This document shows, in pieces, positions 43,303 through 52,396 of a stretch of DNA of 64,000 nucleotides. Within the stretch, counting starts at the first letter, position 1. Each line of letters opens with the position of its first letter. Both the position numbers and the translations under genes were made by a program. Source of the stretch: Bradyrhizobium sp. 190 (GTDB taxonomy: Bacteria; Pseudomonadota; Alphaproteobacteria; Rhizobiales; Xanthobacteraceae); assembly GCF_023073415.1 (NCBI RefSeq), contig NZ_JADPJL010000016.1, positions 22,640-86,639 on the forward strand, in the 5' to 3' direction. The notes beneath the pieces are model-generated. The model saw only the letters and a list, made by a program, of their open reading frames with translations. It ran no database searches and had not been told where the DNA came from.

Positions 43303-44418
43303 TCAGCCATTGTGAGATAAGCCCAACACCTCACTGTGGTGCGATTGGAGCCCCTCTCGAAAGGATTGCAGAAATTCCTGTACTTTGACAGGCTGGCCGA
43401 GCTGTGCACTTTCAATGGCGGAGAACACCATCGCCACAGACTGTAGGTTGTCCTCGACGTTGGTAGCCATCGCCGGGCCGCCGTCAAGCCAATGGCAGAA
43501 TTGCTCAATCAACAGTGAATTGTGCCACTTCTTCCCAGCGAGCGGCGACACATGCTGCCCTTTCCCTTGCTGGCTCTTTTGATACATCCGCTTCGGGTCT
43601 CGATGGAACACCTCGACCTCGCGATGATCGAGGATAGCCGTCCCGGATGCCGTTTCGACTCGAAAATATTCGCACGTCCAGTCGTTGAGCCCCGTCGATT
43701 GTGCTGAGGACCCTTCGTATACTCCATGCGCGCCGTTGGCGAAGTCCATCAACACTATGACGTCTGTGTCGCCGTTGTATTCCGCCCATTCCGGCTTCCA
43801 ACAACGGGCAAAAATTGACGTGCAGGGTGCCCCCGCCAGATCGGCCATGATATCGAGGTGATGCACTGCGCCCTCGATTAGCATGGGATGAGCCATTTCG
43901 TGGCGAAAACGTCTCCACGAATCATAAACGCGGTAATCGCCAGCGAACCGACACGATACCGTATTGACCCGGCCGAGAGCGTCCGCACTGATGAGTTCTC
44001 TCAGTGTCGATTTATCCTGATCAAACCGGTGGCTCATGGTTACTCCCATCTTGCGACCAGCAGCTTTCACTTTGTCAGCGATCCGGACAGAAGCTTCCAT
44101 TGTCTCGGCAATCGGTTTCTCTGACAGAATATGCATTCCTCGAGCAAGGGCTAGATCGACGATGAACTCGTGCAGAGCGGGCGGGATCACGATAGTACAG
44201 AAATCGGCTTTTACCGCCCGGAAACCTTCTTGTGCCGAGGTGAAGCACTGCTCCGTCTTCAAACTGAGGTGCCTCCGGCCCTTTTCCATGGCTTCGGTGT
44301 CGATGTCCACCAGGCCGACCACCTCGATCGTCCCGTCTGTCACGTACGGCGGCAGGAACGTATCGCACCAGCGCTCTCCGAAGCCGCCGGCTCCAATATG
44401 CAGGACCTTATAGGTCAT
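43303..44418 (-). CDS. Gfo/Idh/MocA-family oxidoreductase
   Basis: Predicted 371 residues from ATG 44418, preceded by GAAGGAAA at good spacing. The N-terminal Rossmann block is VLHIGAGGFGERWCDTFLPP, the EKP motif is present (GMHILSEKPIAETMEASV), and the substrate-domain motif GAVHHLDIMADL carries the catalytic-type His/Asp. These enzymes use NAD(P) to oxidise or reduce sugars, inositols and related polyols. The cupin gene lies 36 bases upstream on the same strand, so the two form an operon. Confidence 0.9.
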   Translation of the reverse strand: MTYKVLHIGAGGFGERWCDTFLPPYVTDGTIEVVGLVDIDTEAMEKGRRHLSLKTEQCFTSAQEGFRAVKADFCTIVIPPALHEFIVDLALARGMHILSEKPIAETMEASVRIADKVKAAGRKMGVTMSHRFDQDKSTLRELISADALGRVNTVSCRFAGDYRVYDSWRRFRHEMAHPMLIEGAVHHLDIMADLAGAPCTSIFARCWKPEWAEYNGDTDVIVLMDFANGAHGVYEGSSAQSTGLNDWTCEYFRVETASGTAILDHREVEVFHRDPKRMYQKSQQGKGQHVSPLAGKKWHNSLLIEQFCHWLDGGPAMATNVEDNLQSVAMVFSAIESAQLGQPVKVQEFLQSFREGLQSHHSEVLGLSHNG

Positions 44419-44454
44419 GAATGTTTCCTTCAAATGGGTGGGACTTGAACCGAG

Positions 44455-45084
44455 TCACCCCCCCTCCGCGCGAATGTCAGCCGGACCGTGCTTGTGCTCC
44501 CAGAGGTGCCCAAATCGCTTCTTGCCTTCGAGTGTTGTCTCGAAATAGGCGGCCGTTATGTCGGCCCGAACCTGAGGGAGATCGTGATGGTGACCCATGC
44601 CAATGGCGACGCAATCACCCGCCTCGACTTCGAAGCTGCGCGATCCGACCAGGACGGTGCCAGCCCCCTCCATGATGACCCAGTATTCGTCACAGTCGTG
44701 ATAGTGAGAGTCGAAATTGGTCGACTTGGGATAGCTAACTGGGTCTCCCTTTGCCCAAGCTGGAGTGCTCGGACCAAACTTGAAAATGCCGCATCCGCCC
44801 AACTCAGTGCCCCATCTACCGGAAAAGATGAGGACTTGCGCCGTGAGATCGCCGGCATCCGCAGCAAAAGGACCGTTGGCCTCATCGACGTCACAGAACT
44901 GACCTTCACAGAGCACTTGCGCCCCCTCTCGGCTCGTCAACCGGCAAGATCCGCGTGTGACGAGTAGACGCTGTTTTTTGGCATTGATCCCTATCGGGCG
45001 AAGCTGCCCAGTGAGTTCGACAAACTCGAAACCCGTGAGTTCGCACCAATCCGACGACCGTTCTCCGCTTCTGAAAACCGACAT
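44455..45084 (-). CDS. Cupin-domain protein
   Basis: Predicted 209 residues from ATG 45084 (MSVFRSGERSSDW). The cupin metal site is seen in FDSHYHDCDEYWVIMEGAGT followed by GDCVAIGMGHHHDL, which fits the two cupin motifs (H-x-H-x-E and H). The N-terminal half may be a second, degenerate cupin. The protein could be a sugar isomerase, epimerase or dioxygenase. Being next to the Gfo/Idh/MocA gene favours a sugar or polyol substrate. Confidence 0.8.
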   Translation of the reverse strand: MSVFRSGERSSDWCELTGFEFVELTGQLRPIGINAKKQRLLVTRGSCRLTSREGAQVLCEGQFCDVDEANGPFAADAGDLTAQVLIFSGRWGTELGGCGIFKFGPSTPAWAKGDPVSYPKSTNFDSHYHDCDEYWVIMEGAGTVLVGSRSFEVEAGDCVAIGMGHHHDLPQVRADITAAYFETTLEGKKRFGHLWEHKHGPADIRAEGG

Positions 45085-45106
45085 AGTGTTCCTCTCCATT
45101 CTGCAG

Positions 45107-45515
45107 TCAGGCTGTTTGGCAGCGGATCGTCTTCAAGGCGACCGCTTGGGACTCAATTGCTTCCTCGGTAGGCACCCGATCCAAGCTGCTTGTTCCGTAG
45201 ATTCCATGGCCGCCGGGGCTGGCACCGAGAATGAAGCGAGCATCTTCCGGGTTGGCATTTGGACCAGCCTGATAAGGGATGATGATATCGTCGCGAGTCT
45301 CTCGCCGCCGCCTCGATACACCAGTTTGATAAGATCGTCGCAGTGATCCAGGGACTTGGCCAAGCGAGCACCACATCGCAGCGACCCGTCGTCAGGCCAT
45401 ATGACACACGAGGATATCTGCCCCAGCCTTCTTCTGGACTGAAGACGTAGAGGGTAGTCAACGCCTCGAGCTCGGTGGCCTCGACGATCATATCGCTCCC
45501 CTGCGCATAGCTCAT
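45107..45515 (-). pseudogene. Unknown gene, frameshifted, upstream of cupin gene
   Basis: Three frames join into one plausible protein: MSYAQGSDMIVEATELEALT then [20 protein letters not shown] (from ATG 45515), next [18 protein letters not shown], and last [20 protein letters not shown] with [20 protein letters not shown] to the stop at 45107. It is on the same strand as the cupin gene and ends 22 bases before it, so it belonged to that operon. I do not recognise the family. Confidence 0.45.
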
Positions 45516-46258
45516 TTCGGTCGCGTCGAGGTTCTGGCGGGCAAAAGTTCATCGATCAGACGACCGGTCGGTAAGTTCTGCACGCCAGAGAAACCGATCT
45601 CCTTATTTCCTTAGTTATCCCCTAAGATGCTTGAAATGACGACGAACGGACCCGTGTTGTTGGGTCTGGTAGAACCGGCATGTGCTTACTTTGGGCAAGA
45701 TACTCGCCCGCTTATGTGCATGACGATCTAATCGGCATTTCCGGGCAAGCGCCACGGCCGCCCATGCGATAGCTCGCTTCTTGTCCGATCCAGCAAGGTG
45801 ACAATGTCCTTACGTTGGCAAAGTGGTTATCGCTTAGCATAGGCTCCTTCTTGCTAGCCTCATAGAGGAGGTCCGTTCCATGGATACCAGCCTCGAGTAG
45901 CTTCTAACTGTCCTGAGCCCCGCATTCTCCTCCAAGAATCGGTAGGGCCATCACCTCCGTGAGATGAGGTCGGCAAACTGGAGCGTTTTTGGTGAGTGTT
46001 GCGCTGCCGAATCCCCTCGGCTGGGAGAAGTCGGGAGACGATGAAGGCCTCAAAATTTTCGGACGCTAAAAAGGAGTCCATTCGAAGCAGGGTAATGACG
46101 GGTCACGGTTGCGTACGTCCGCCGGTGATCCGTCGTGAATACACGCAGGCAGACGTAAGGAACTGCGAGCGCACTCGAAGGCGAAGACGCCCGCTGCCAA
46201 AATCGCGCAGCTTACAAAGCGAACAATCGTATCGTTGCGGAGATAAAATCAGGATTCC
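45516..46258. other. Intergenic stretch, no supported gene
   Basis: About 740 bases without a recognisable gene, RNA or repeat. Short frames lack any domain similarity. Confidence 0.35.
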
Positions 46259-46438
46259 CTATCGTTCATGGACGCTGGCCCGCGCCGCACAGTAGGGCAG
46301 GCCGGCAAGGCCGAGCCTGCAAGCCTTATTTCGTAATTCTTCCCACAACTGCTGGGAGCAGGATGCGACCTGGCGTTTCGCGAAACGCCGAACGGAATTG
46401 CGGATCATCAGGTGCTGATCGTTCAGCGAATGGGGCAT
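46259..46438 (-). pseudogene. Acyl-CoA dehydrogenase N-terminal remnant (copy C)
   Basis: From ATG 46438 the frame reads SLNDQHLMIRNSVRRFAKRQ and then WEELRNKACRLGLAGLPY, the start of an acyl-CoA dehydrogenase with an internal deletion, and stops after 59 codons. It lies 10 bases after the intact hydratase gene, so the ancestral operon was MaoC, hydratase, dehydrogenase. The C-terminal end of a similar gene is fused in copy B at 41462. Confidence 0.6.
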
Positions 46439-46448
46439 GCTCATGGGA

Positions 46449-47264
46449 TCACTTGGATTTCTCGGAAGTCGAACTGTCGGTGAGCGCTTTTTTGGGCTTG
46501 CGGCGCGCGGCAAAGGCGCGCAAACCCTCGCGGGCGGCAGTGGTGTCGAAGTTGACGGCGTAGTTCGCGGCCTCCAGATCCAGTCCCGCATTCAGCGGGA
46601 TTTCGGCGGCGCGGTTGACAGTGCGCTTGGCCATTTCCATGGCGAACGAATCGTGTGTTGCGAGCTGTTCGGCAAAGGCCAGCGCCGCCGACTTCAGCTC
46701 TGGCGCGGAAGCGAAAACATGAATGAAACCAAACTCCCGGCATTCCGCGGTCGTATAGTGGCGCCCGGTCAACACCATTTGCTTGGCGCGCGCCAACCCC
46801 ATCTTTCTGACCGCGAGCTGCGTTCCGCCCCAACCCGGGATGGTATTGAGTGTAATCTCCGGAAAGCCAAATCGCGCCGTATCGGACGCGACGATGAAGT
46901 CGCACGCCAGCGCGAGCTCGAAGCCGCCGCCCAATGCATAGCCATTCACCATGGCGATAGTCGGCTTTGCGAATTCATATAGCCTGAACAGGACGCGCTG
47001 ACCCCTTTGCATGTCGCGATAGGCCTCCACGCCATTCATCTCGATAAGGCCGTCGATGTCGTTGCCAGCCACAAAGGCCTTTTGTCCGGCCCCCGTGATT
47101 ATGACGACGCGGGTCGCGTTATCCCGCGCAGCATCGTCAAGCATGTGGTCCAGCTCGTGCATCAACGCCGGCGTGAACGCGTTCATCTTGTCGGCGCGAT
47201 TGATGGTGAGCACGCGCACTGCGCCAAGCTGCTCCATCAGCACTACATCGTCAGCTGTTTGCAT
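46449..47264 (-). CDS. Enoyl-CoA hydratase/isomerase, intact copy of the cassette
   Basis: Predicted 271 residues from ATG 47264, preceded by AAAGG. The crotonase signature is complete: KAFVAGNDIDGLIEMNGVEA, GYALGGGFELALACDFIVAS and TARFGFPEITLNTIPGWGGT with the catalytic-type Glu. Length is normal. The first about 95 residues match the truncated copy at 42004 nearly exactly. Its MaoC neighbour upstream and its dehydrogenase neighbour downstream are both broken, so it is the only intact gene of the cassette. Confidence 0.9.
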   Translation of the reverse strand: MQTADDVVLMEQLGAVRVLTINRADKMNAFTPALMHELDHMLDDAARDNATRVVIITGAGQKAFVAGNDIDGLIEMNGVEAYRDMQRGQRVLFRLYEFAKPTIAMVNGYALGGGFELALACDFIVASDTARFGFPEITLNTIPGWGGTQLAVRKMGLARAKQMVLTGRHYTTAECREFGFIHVFASAPELKSAALAFAEQLATHDSFAMEMAKRTVNRAAEIPLNAGLDLEAANYAVNFDTTAAREGLRAFAARRKPKKALTDSSTSEKSK

Positions 47265-47278
47265 CAAAGGACCTTTAG

Positions 47279-47686
47279 GTAGTTATTGCCCGAGGCCACG
47301 ATAGTGCCGCTCTCTGGTTCGTGACCTCGGAGTAAAGATGCAGGTGTTGCGCTCCTCGTCCTTCTCACGCACCACCAGCTTTGCGGTGATGGTGTCCCCC
47401 GAAATAGACCGTGGCATCGAAGGTGACGCCATATCGGTAGGGCACTGCGCTTCCGGAGCCTTTGCTACCATATATCCCATCACGTGGAGAGAAGGCCGAC
47501 CGAGAGCGCTCCCTGCGCGATCCGTTTTTTGAAGCGCGTATTCTTGACGTACTCCTCATCGAGGTGCAGGCCGCAGAAGTCGCCGACAATGTCTGCGCAT
47601 GCATATACGTCATATTCGGTCACGGTCTTTGCGACGTCGGCGATATCGCCGATGGCATAACAGTTCATGTTAGGTCGCTTAGCCAT
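47279..47686 (-). pseudogene. MaoC-like hydratase, frameshifted (copy C)
   Basis: From ATG 47686 (MAKRPNMNCYAIGDI) the frame runs through TEYDVYACADIVGDFCGLHL and KKRIAQGALSVGLLS, then stops near 47480. Other frames continue with GYMVAKAPEAQC, GDTITAKLVVREKDEERNTC and a tail ending before the hydratase gene. Pieces of the same gene occur in copies A (24.9-25.1 kb), B (42.0 kb) and D (55.7-55.9 kb). Confidence 0.7.
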
Positions 47687-47749
47687 GATGTTGGGATTGA
47701 TCTTTCGAGCTGCCGCTTCTGATCGTCTCGACCTCTGCGAACCTGGAAG

Positions 47750-48020
47750 TAAGCTTCGGCTGCCGTGGACGTGTGGGCTTACTCGTCCAAATGGTAGAAG
47801 CGACCCCGTGCCGGGGTTAGGACACTTTGTGCGAATGCTTGGACTTTTCGGCAACCGCGCGCTGGGGGCTCGCAGAAGGGCACCGCACTTGTCACCGCTG
47901 AAGGCGGCGAATGGATCGGCGCAGCTATCCAGATGCCGATGTCACGTAAGAAAGTACAAGAAATTCGGAAATGCGTCCTAACGCGTTGCGCTCTGTTCGC
48001 CAATACTTTCGCTCAATTGA
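47750..48020. repeat. Spacer repeat of the MaoC cassette (copy C)
   Basis: The counterpart of 25190-25465. The last 60 bases (from 47944) are almost identical to those from 25397, ending in GCTCTGTTCGCCAATACTTT. To the right of this point the two copies are unrelated, which sets a duplication or recombination endpoint at about 48007 and 25460. Confidence 0.7.
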
Positions 48021-48154
48021 AGTCTATCGTCGTATATCAAGAAAGCGCGAAGGGGGATTGGCAGCGTGAAACATTTGGCGTGAAGCTTCGGGTCCATCCT
48101 GAGTTCAAGGCGCCGGCGGACTGTCTGCCCGTGATTACATGGCGCGGTGTAGGA

Positions 48155-48350
48155 CATTACCGACCTCGCGATGACCGGACTTCGCATTGTCTTCGTCCTC
48201 TATGGCGGCGAAATGCTCTCGCTAATAGAGACGGCTACCGCGTGGTCACTGCCAATCTCGATGGTCTACCACTATCTTGTCGTTCCGCTCGGCGGTGCAC
48301 TGCTCATTTTGCATGCGCTGGTGCGGATGGTCGTGGCGCCTGTCGCCCGG
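48155..48350 (+). pseudogene. TRAP transporter small permease (DctQ) C-terminal remnant
   Basis: The frame contains ITDLAMTGLRIVFVLYGGEM, then TAWSLPISMVYHYLVVPLGG and ALLILHALVRMVV: two membrane helices with the W-x-Y-x-P-x-G pattern typical of the end of DctQ-type subunits. There is no intact N-terminus. A TRAP large-permease remnant follows directly. Confidence 0.6.
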
Positions 48351-48399
48351 TACGGGGAGACACCGGTCGGCGCGTCGGAATATCGACTACATCTAACAG

Positions 48400-48600
48400 T
48401 TGGGAGGCGCGATCGTGTGGGGTCTTCGTGTTGGCAACGTCCTTCTTGGGCTCGGCGCGCTGATCTGCACTGGAATTGCGAGCAGGCGCGCCGTCGCGTC
48501 GACCGGCGCGCGGCTGCTGGTCGTTCCACAGCAGCTCTTTGCCAACCAGTATAGTGTCGGCCCGCTGGCGATTCCGTTTTTCATGGACGCCGATCGCTCC
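48400..48600 (+). pseudogene. TRAP transporter large permease (DctM) N-terminal remnant
   Basis: Within the frame opening at 48400, LLVVPQQLFANQYSVGPLAI with PFFMDA resembles the early DctM block around LLAIPFFILAG. The frame is then joined to the PCuAC protein without a stop, so it looks like a deletion fused the two. Together with the DctQ piece and the DctP piece at 58616 it indicates a lost TRAP importer. Confidence 0.45.
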
Positions 48601-48642
48601 GAACTTCGCGGCCGCACCGACATCGATCGCGGCAAGCGGATT

Positions 48643-49122
48643 GTGCGCGGTGGTGGCGGGTTGCGGCTCTTTTCGATCCGACTTTTGACTGTCGGACTTG
48701 GGCTGACGCTGACGCCCGGGTTCGCCGCTGCAGGCGAGGCGCTGAAGGTGACGAATGCTCGGGTTTCCGCATCCGATCAGATCGGTGTCGATCTGCCGCT
48801 TTTGATGACAATCAAAAACGATGCAGCCGAAGCTGACGCCATCTTGCGCGTCCGCTGTCCATTCGCGAATTTTTCGGAAAAGCACACTGTCGATCGCGGC
48901 GAAGGTGCTCCCGCCATGCGTGCGATCAAGTCCATTCCGATTCCGGAGAACGAGACGCTCGAGCTCAGGCCGGATGGATACCACGTCATGTTGCTCCAGT
49001 CTCGGCAGAAACTTGTCGAAGGCGAGACGTTCACATGCGCCGTCGTTTTCCAGAATGCCGGAACAAAAGAAACGGAGGTGCAAGTTTCACGAACGCCCGG
49101 ATCTAAGACAGCGGACCGGTGA
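48643..49122 (+). CDS. Periplasmic copper chaperone, PCu(A)C domain
   Basis: Predicted about 159 residues from GTG 48643 (TTG 48661 is another option). A signal peptide (FSIRLLTVGLGLTLTPGFAAA) precedes a PCu(A)C/DUF461 domain with KVTNARVSASDQIGVDLPLL, the central Met-rich region and the copper-site HxM in GYHVMLLQS. The usual first Met/His ligands are less clear. Such proteins deliver Cu(I) to cytochrome oxidase. It lies 94 bases upstream of the PQQ dehydrogenase and may support the same electron chain. The frame extends upstream through TRAP remnants, so the real start needs testing. Confidence 0.7.
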   Translation: MRGGGGLRLFSIRLLTVGLGLTLTPGFAAAGEALKVTNARVSASDQIGVDLPLLMTIKNDAAEADAILRVRCPFANFSEKHTVDRGEGAPAMRAIKSIPIPENETLELRPDGYHVMLLQSRQKLVEGETFTCAVVFQNAGTKETEVQVSRTPGSKTADR

Positions 49123-49215
49123 GCCCGCTGGATAAGGCTTCTCAGCCGAACGCCCGGACGCTTGCCAGACGTTCGATCAATCATAACCATACCAAACCAA
49201 AGGAGGGCACTACTC

Positions 49216-51003
49216 ATGGAGCGATTGTCAAATCACGCAAGAAAATCGACGCGCGCGCGGCTGCTTGCGGTTGCAATCGCCGCGGGAGGCATGATGGCGG
49301 CGGCGCAGGTCTGCGCCGCGGATGAGGTCACTCAGGAACGGCTGCTCAAGGTCGACAAGGAGCCGGGCAATTGGCTGCATCATCATCAGAATTATTCGGC
49401 TCACCGATTCTCCACTCTAAAGGAGATCAACCGCGATAACGTGAAGAACCTGAAGGTCGCCTGGACCATGCACCTCGGCGGGGTCGAAGGCGGTGGGATC
49501 TGGAGCCATGGCGGGCTGGAAGGCACTCCCATTGCCGAGAACGGCTTTCTCTACGTGACCGATGGCTGGGGCTCGGTCTACAAGATCGATGCCCATGGTG
49601 GCCGTGGCGTCCTGGTCTGGAAGATGGATCCCAAGACGGACCGTGACTGGGCTGGTGCCGTGGCCTGCTGCGGCGTCGACAATTGCGGCGTCGCGCTGTG
49701 GGGTGATCTCGTCATTTCGCATACGCTCGATGGCCGGCTGATCGCGACCAACAAGGAAACTGGCCAGGTTGCGTGGCAGCGGACTGTTGCCGATCCGGAC
49801 AAGGGCGAGGTCATCACCGGCGCGCCACTGATCGTCAAGAACATGGCGATCACGGGAGTCGCCGGCGCGGAGTACGGCATCCGAGGCTGGATCGCCGCCA
49901 CCGACCTCGCGACCCAGAAGGAGATCTGGCGCACCTACACAATCCCGGGCAAGGGCGAGCCCGGCAGCGAAACCTGGAAAGACAGCAACAACGCGGCCGC
50001 CTCCGGCGGCGGTTCGACTTGGGTTACCGGCAGCTACGATCCCGCCACGGACACCATCATCTGGGGCGTCGGTAATCCCGGGCCTGACTGGGACAGCGCC
50101 TATCGGCCGGGCGACAACCTCTACACCGACAGCTCGCTGGGCCTTGATGCCTCAACCGGCAAGGTCAAGTGGCACTTTCAGCACACGCCGAACGATCCCT
50201 ATGACTACGACAGCGTGGCAGAGAACGTGCTGGTCGACATACCCGGACCGAGTGGCCCGCGCAAGCTCGCGCTTGAAGCGGACCGCAACGGCTTCGCCTA
50301 CGCGATCGATCGCACCACCGGCAAGTTCGTGTGGGGGGTGCCGTTCGTCAAAAAGGTCACTTGGACCAAGGGACTCGACCCGGAGACCGGCAAGCCGGTC
50401 GAGTATGACCCGAACAAGGCCGTGCAGACTTACATTGCGTCGGTGACGCCGAGCCGCACCAACATGGAGACCGACATCTGCCCCGGCAACATGGGCGGTA
50501 AGAACTGGCCGCCGACGGCCTATAATCCCGACCTGAAGCTTTGGTACATCCCAGTGATCGAGAGCTGCAATCGCGTCAAGGTCGAGGTGATGACGCCGGA
50601 GAAACTGAAGCCGCGTGAGTTCTGGACCGGCGGCGGCACGAGCCAGCCGTTCAAGATCACGGGCAGCGTGACCGCGATCGATGTGGCGACCGGCAAGATC
50701 GTCCAAAAAATGGAAACGCCGTTCCCCAATCTGGGTGGCATGTTGGCTACTCCCGACCTCGTCTTCACCGGACAGCCGTCCGGCGAAGTGATGGCGCTTG
50801 ACGCCAAATCGCTGCAGAAGCTTTGGGAGTTTAATACCGGCGGCGGCGTCAACGCGCCGCCCATAACCTTCACCGTGGACGGCAAGCAGTATGTCGCCAT
50901 CCTGGTCGGCCTGGGCGGCGCCTGGGACAAATGGTTCATCGATTCGACGCCCGAACTGAAGAAGATACAGCCGGGATCGATGCTCTACGTGTTGGCGCTC
51001 TGA
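49216..51003 (+). CDS. PQQ-dependent methanol/alcohol dehydrogenase
   Basis: Predicted 595-residue periplasmic quinoprotein. ATG 49216 follows AGGAGGG (49201-49207) and gives a signal peptide ending CAA/DE. Landmarks of the eight-bladed propeller are the PQQ-stacking disulfide in GAVACCGVDNCG, tryptophan-docking repeats such as ATDLATQKEIWRTYT, and the active-site strand LGLDASTGKVKWHF, in which the catalytic Asp is present. The residue two positions after that Asp is Ser, not the second Asp that marks lanthanide (XoxF-type) enzymes, so calcium is the likelier metal. Electrons would go to the cytochrome c encoded next. An orphan pqqA lies 1.4 kb downstream. Confidence 0.9.
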   Translation: MERLSNHARKSTRARLLAVAIAAGGMMAAAQVCAADEVTQERLLKVDKEPGNWLHHHQNYSAHRFSTLKEINRDNVKNLKVAWTMHLGGVEGGGIWSHGGLEGTPIAENGFLYVTDGWGSVYKIDAHGGRGVLVWKMDPKTDRDWAGAVACCGVDNCGVALWGDLVISHTLDGRLIATNKETGQVAWQRTVADPDKGEVITGAPLIVKNMAITGVAGAEYGIRGWIAATDLATQKEIWRTYTIPGKGEPGSETWKDSNNAAASGGGSTWVTGSYDPATDTIIWGVGNPGPDWDSAYRPGDNLYTDSSLGLDASTGKVKWHFQHTPNDPYDYDSVAENVLVDIPGPSGPRKLALEADRNGFAYAIDRTTGKFVWGVPFVKKVTWTKGLDPETGKPVEYDPNKAVQTYIASVTPSRTNMETDICPGNMGGKNWPPTAYNPDLKLWYIPVIESCNRVKVEVMTPEKLKPREFWTGGGTSQPFKITGSVTAIDVATGKIVQKMETPFPNLGGMLATPDLVFTGQPSGEVMALDAKSLQKLWEFNTGGGVNAPPITFTVDGKQYVAILVGLGGAWDKWFIDSTPELKKIQPGSMLYVLAL

Positions 51004-51015
51004 CGTGCTCGCAAA

Positions 51016-51041
51016 GGAGGGTCCGTTAATCCGGACCCTCC
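51016..51041 (+). promoter_or_regulatory. Perfect 10-bp stem-loop between dehydrogenase and cytochrome genes
   Basis: GGAGGGTCCG (51016-51025) pairs exactly with 51032-51041 around a six-base loop. The T run after it is weak, so it may act as a partial terminator or an mRNA-stabilising end that sets the dehydrogenase to cytochrome ratio. Confidence 0.7.
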
Positions 51042-51063
51042 AGCCCTTTAAAAGAGAGACGTG

Positions 51064-51630
51064 ATGATGGCTTTCAACGCATCTCCAGTGGCGACGAGTA
51101 TCCTGCTCGTGAGCGTCGTCGCCCTGAATCTTTCGATGTCAGGTTTCGCCCATGGTCAGGCGGCGCAAGCACCAGTGTCGGACCCGACCAGTGCCGGCAA
51201 GGACTTATTCAGCAAGGCCAATTGCATGGGCTGCCACAAATGGCACGGCGATGGCGGCGGCGGCTACGGCGGTGATGCGCTGTCGCTGCGCAAGACCGAG
51301 CTGACCAAGGAGCAGATCATCGAGACCGTGACTTGCGGCCGGCCCGGGACCGGCATGCCGTTCTTCGTGCGAGGCGCCTATGACACCACCAAGTGCTACG
51401 ACATGACGCGGCAGGATGTCGGTGAACGCATGCCTCCCGAAGGCGGCACGTTTCTGCGACCGAACGATATCGCAGCGGTTGCTGACTATGTGATCGCCCA
51501 CGTTAAGGGCGCGGGCGAGCCGACCTACGCGCAATGTACGACCTTCTTTGGCAACACCTCGCGCGTATGTGACATCTACAAGGCGGGCGCCGAATCATCC
51601 AGCAAGACGGTGACTGAGGGTTCGAAATGA
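51064..51630 (+). CDS. Cytochrome c of the quinoprotein dehydrogenase
   Basis: Predicted 188 residues. A hydrophobic signal segment (ILLVSVVALNLSMSGFAHGQ) is followed by a single c-type heme site, CMGCH, near residue 59, and by GGTFLRPNDIAAVADYVIAH, the C-terminal helix of class I cytochromes. A likely distal Met is in PGTGMPFF or ERMPPEGG. Additional cysteines (TCGRPG, KCYD, QCTTF, VCDIY) could form disulfides. The gene follows the PQQ dehydrogenase and overlaps the next gene (ATGA). It is the probable electron acceptor. GTG 51061 is an alternative start. Confidence 0.88.
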   Translation: MMAFNASPVATSILLVSVVALNLSMSGFAHGQAAQAPVSDPTSAGKDLFSKANCMGCHKWHGDGGGGYGGDALSLRKTELTKEQIIETVTCGRPGTGMPFFVRGAYDTTKCYDMTRQDVGERMPPEGGTFLRPNDIAAVADYVIAHVKGAGEPTYAQCTTFFGNTSRVCDIYKAGAESSSKTVTEGSK

Positions 51631-52259
51631 AATCGGCACGTCGCGCCGTGATATCGGTTGGGCTCATTCTTGCCATTGGTATGCAAGCCGCTGTCGCGCA
51701 GGTCGAGCCCGAACATGATGTTCGCGATATCACCGTTGGCAGGCCCGTCAGTATTGTATCGGACGCCGGCTACGCGAATCTGAGCTGCGCCAGGGGACCA
51801 AAGGCCAAGCTGCCAGCTTGGTCCGCGTGGGATGAGTGCCCGGCCGAGCCCGATGGGGTACGAGCAATTCACTTCGAGTTCGATCGTGAGACCAGCCGAG
51901 AGGGCACGATAATTGCGGGTCATCCGGTGCTTTTGACGGTCTTCATTGACGGCAAGGGCATCGTATCGGGCCTCGATATCGAAACCGATCCGAATGCAAG
52001 ACTGTATGCTCGGAAGAAGGCCTTTCTACTCGCTACGCAGGTCAGGTCACGTTACGGCGGCGAAGGATGGGCATGCACCGAACGGAAGGCGGAAGCCGAC
52101 GAGCAACCGGTCGGCGGTGTTTTCATCCGCGAAACATGCCGAAAGGCACTGCCCGACCGGTTGCTCACGGTCGATCGCAACTTGTTCAGGCGAGCCGGCC
52201 GAGACATGAGGGACTTCGTTGATCGGACGCATGTTCGGATTACCCGGGAAATGCAATAG
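51627..52259 (+). CDS. Exported protein of unknown function in the dehydrogenase operon
   Basis: Predicted 210 residues with a signal peptide (RAVISVGLILAIGMQAAVAQ). No domain recognised. It contains several Cys (LSCARG, DECPAE, ACTERK, ETCRKA) consistent with disulfides in the periplasm. The start overlaps the cytochrome stop, so it is translated with it and probably helps the dehydrogenase or cytochrome in assembly or function. Confidence 0.75.
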   Translation: MKSARRAVISVGLILAIGMQAAVAQVEPEHDVRDITVGRPVSIVSDAGYANLSCARGPKAKLPAWSAWDECPAEPDGVRAIHFEFDRETSREGTIIAGHPVLLTVFIDGKGIVSGLDIETDPNARLYARKKAFLLATQVRSRYGGEGWACTERKAEADEQPVGGVFIRETCRKALPDRLLTVDRNLFRRAGRDMRDFVDRTHVRITREMQ

Positions 52260-52396
52260 GGCTCCTCTGCCGAGCCGGTACATTGGTAGTTTCCAGTTCT
52301 TCAACTTGCGTCATCGGGCTTGGAGAGTTGCCGAGGATGCAAGAGGGCGTGTGCTCGATGCGCAGGCCAAGCTCAGCCTCTCCACGAAAAAAAGAG

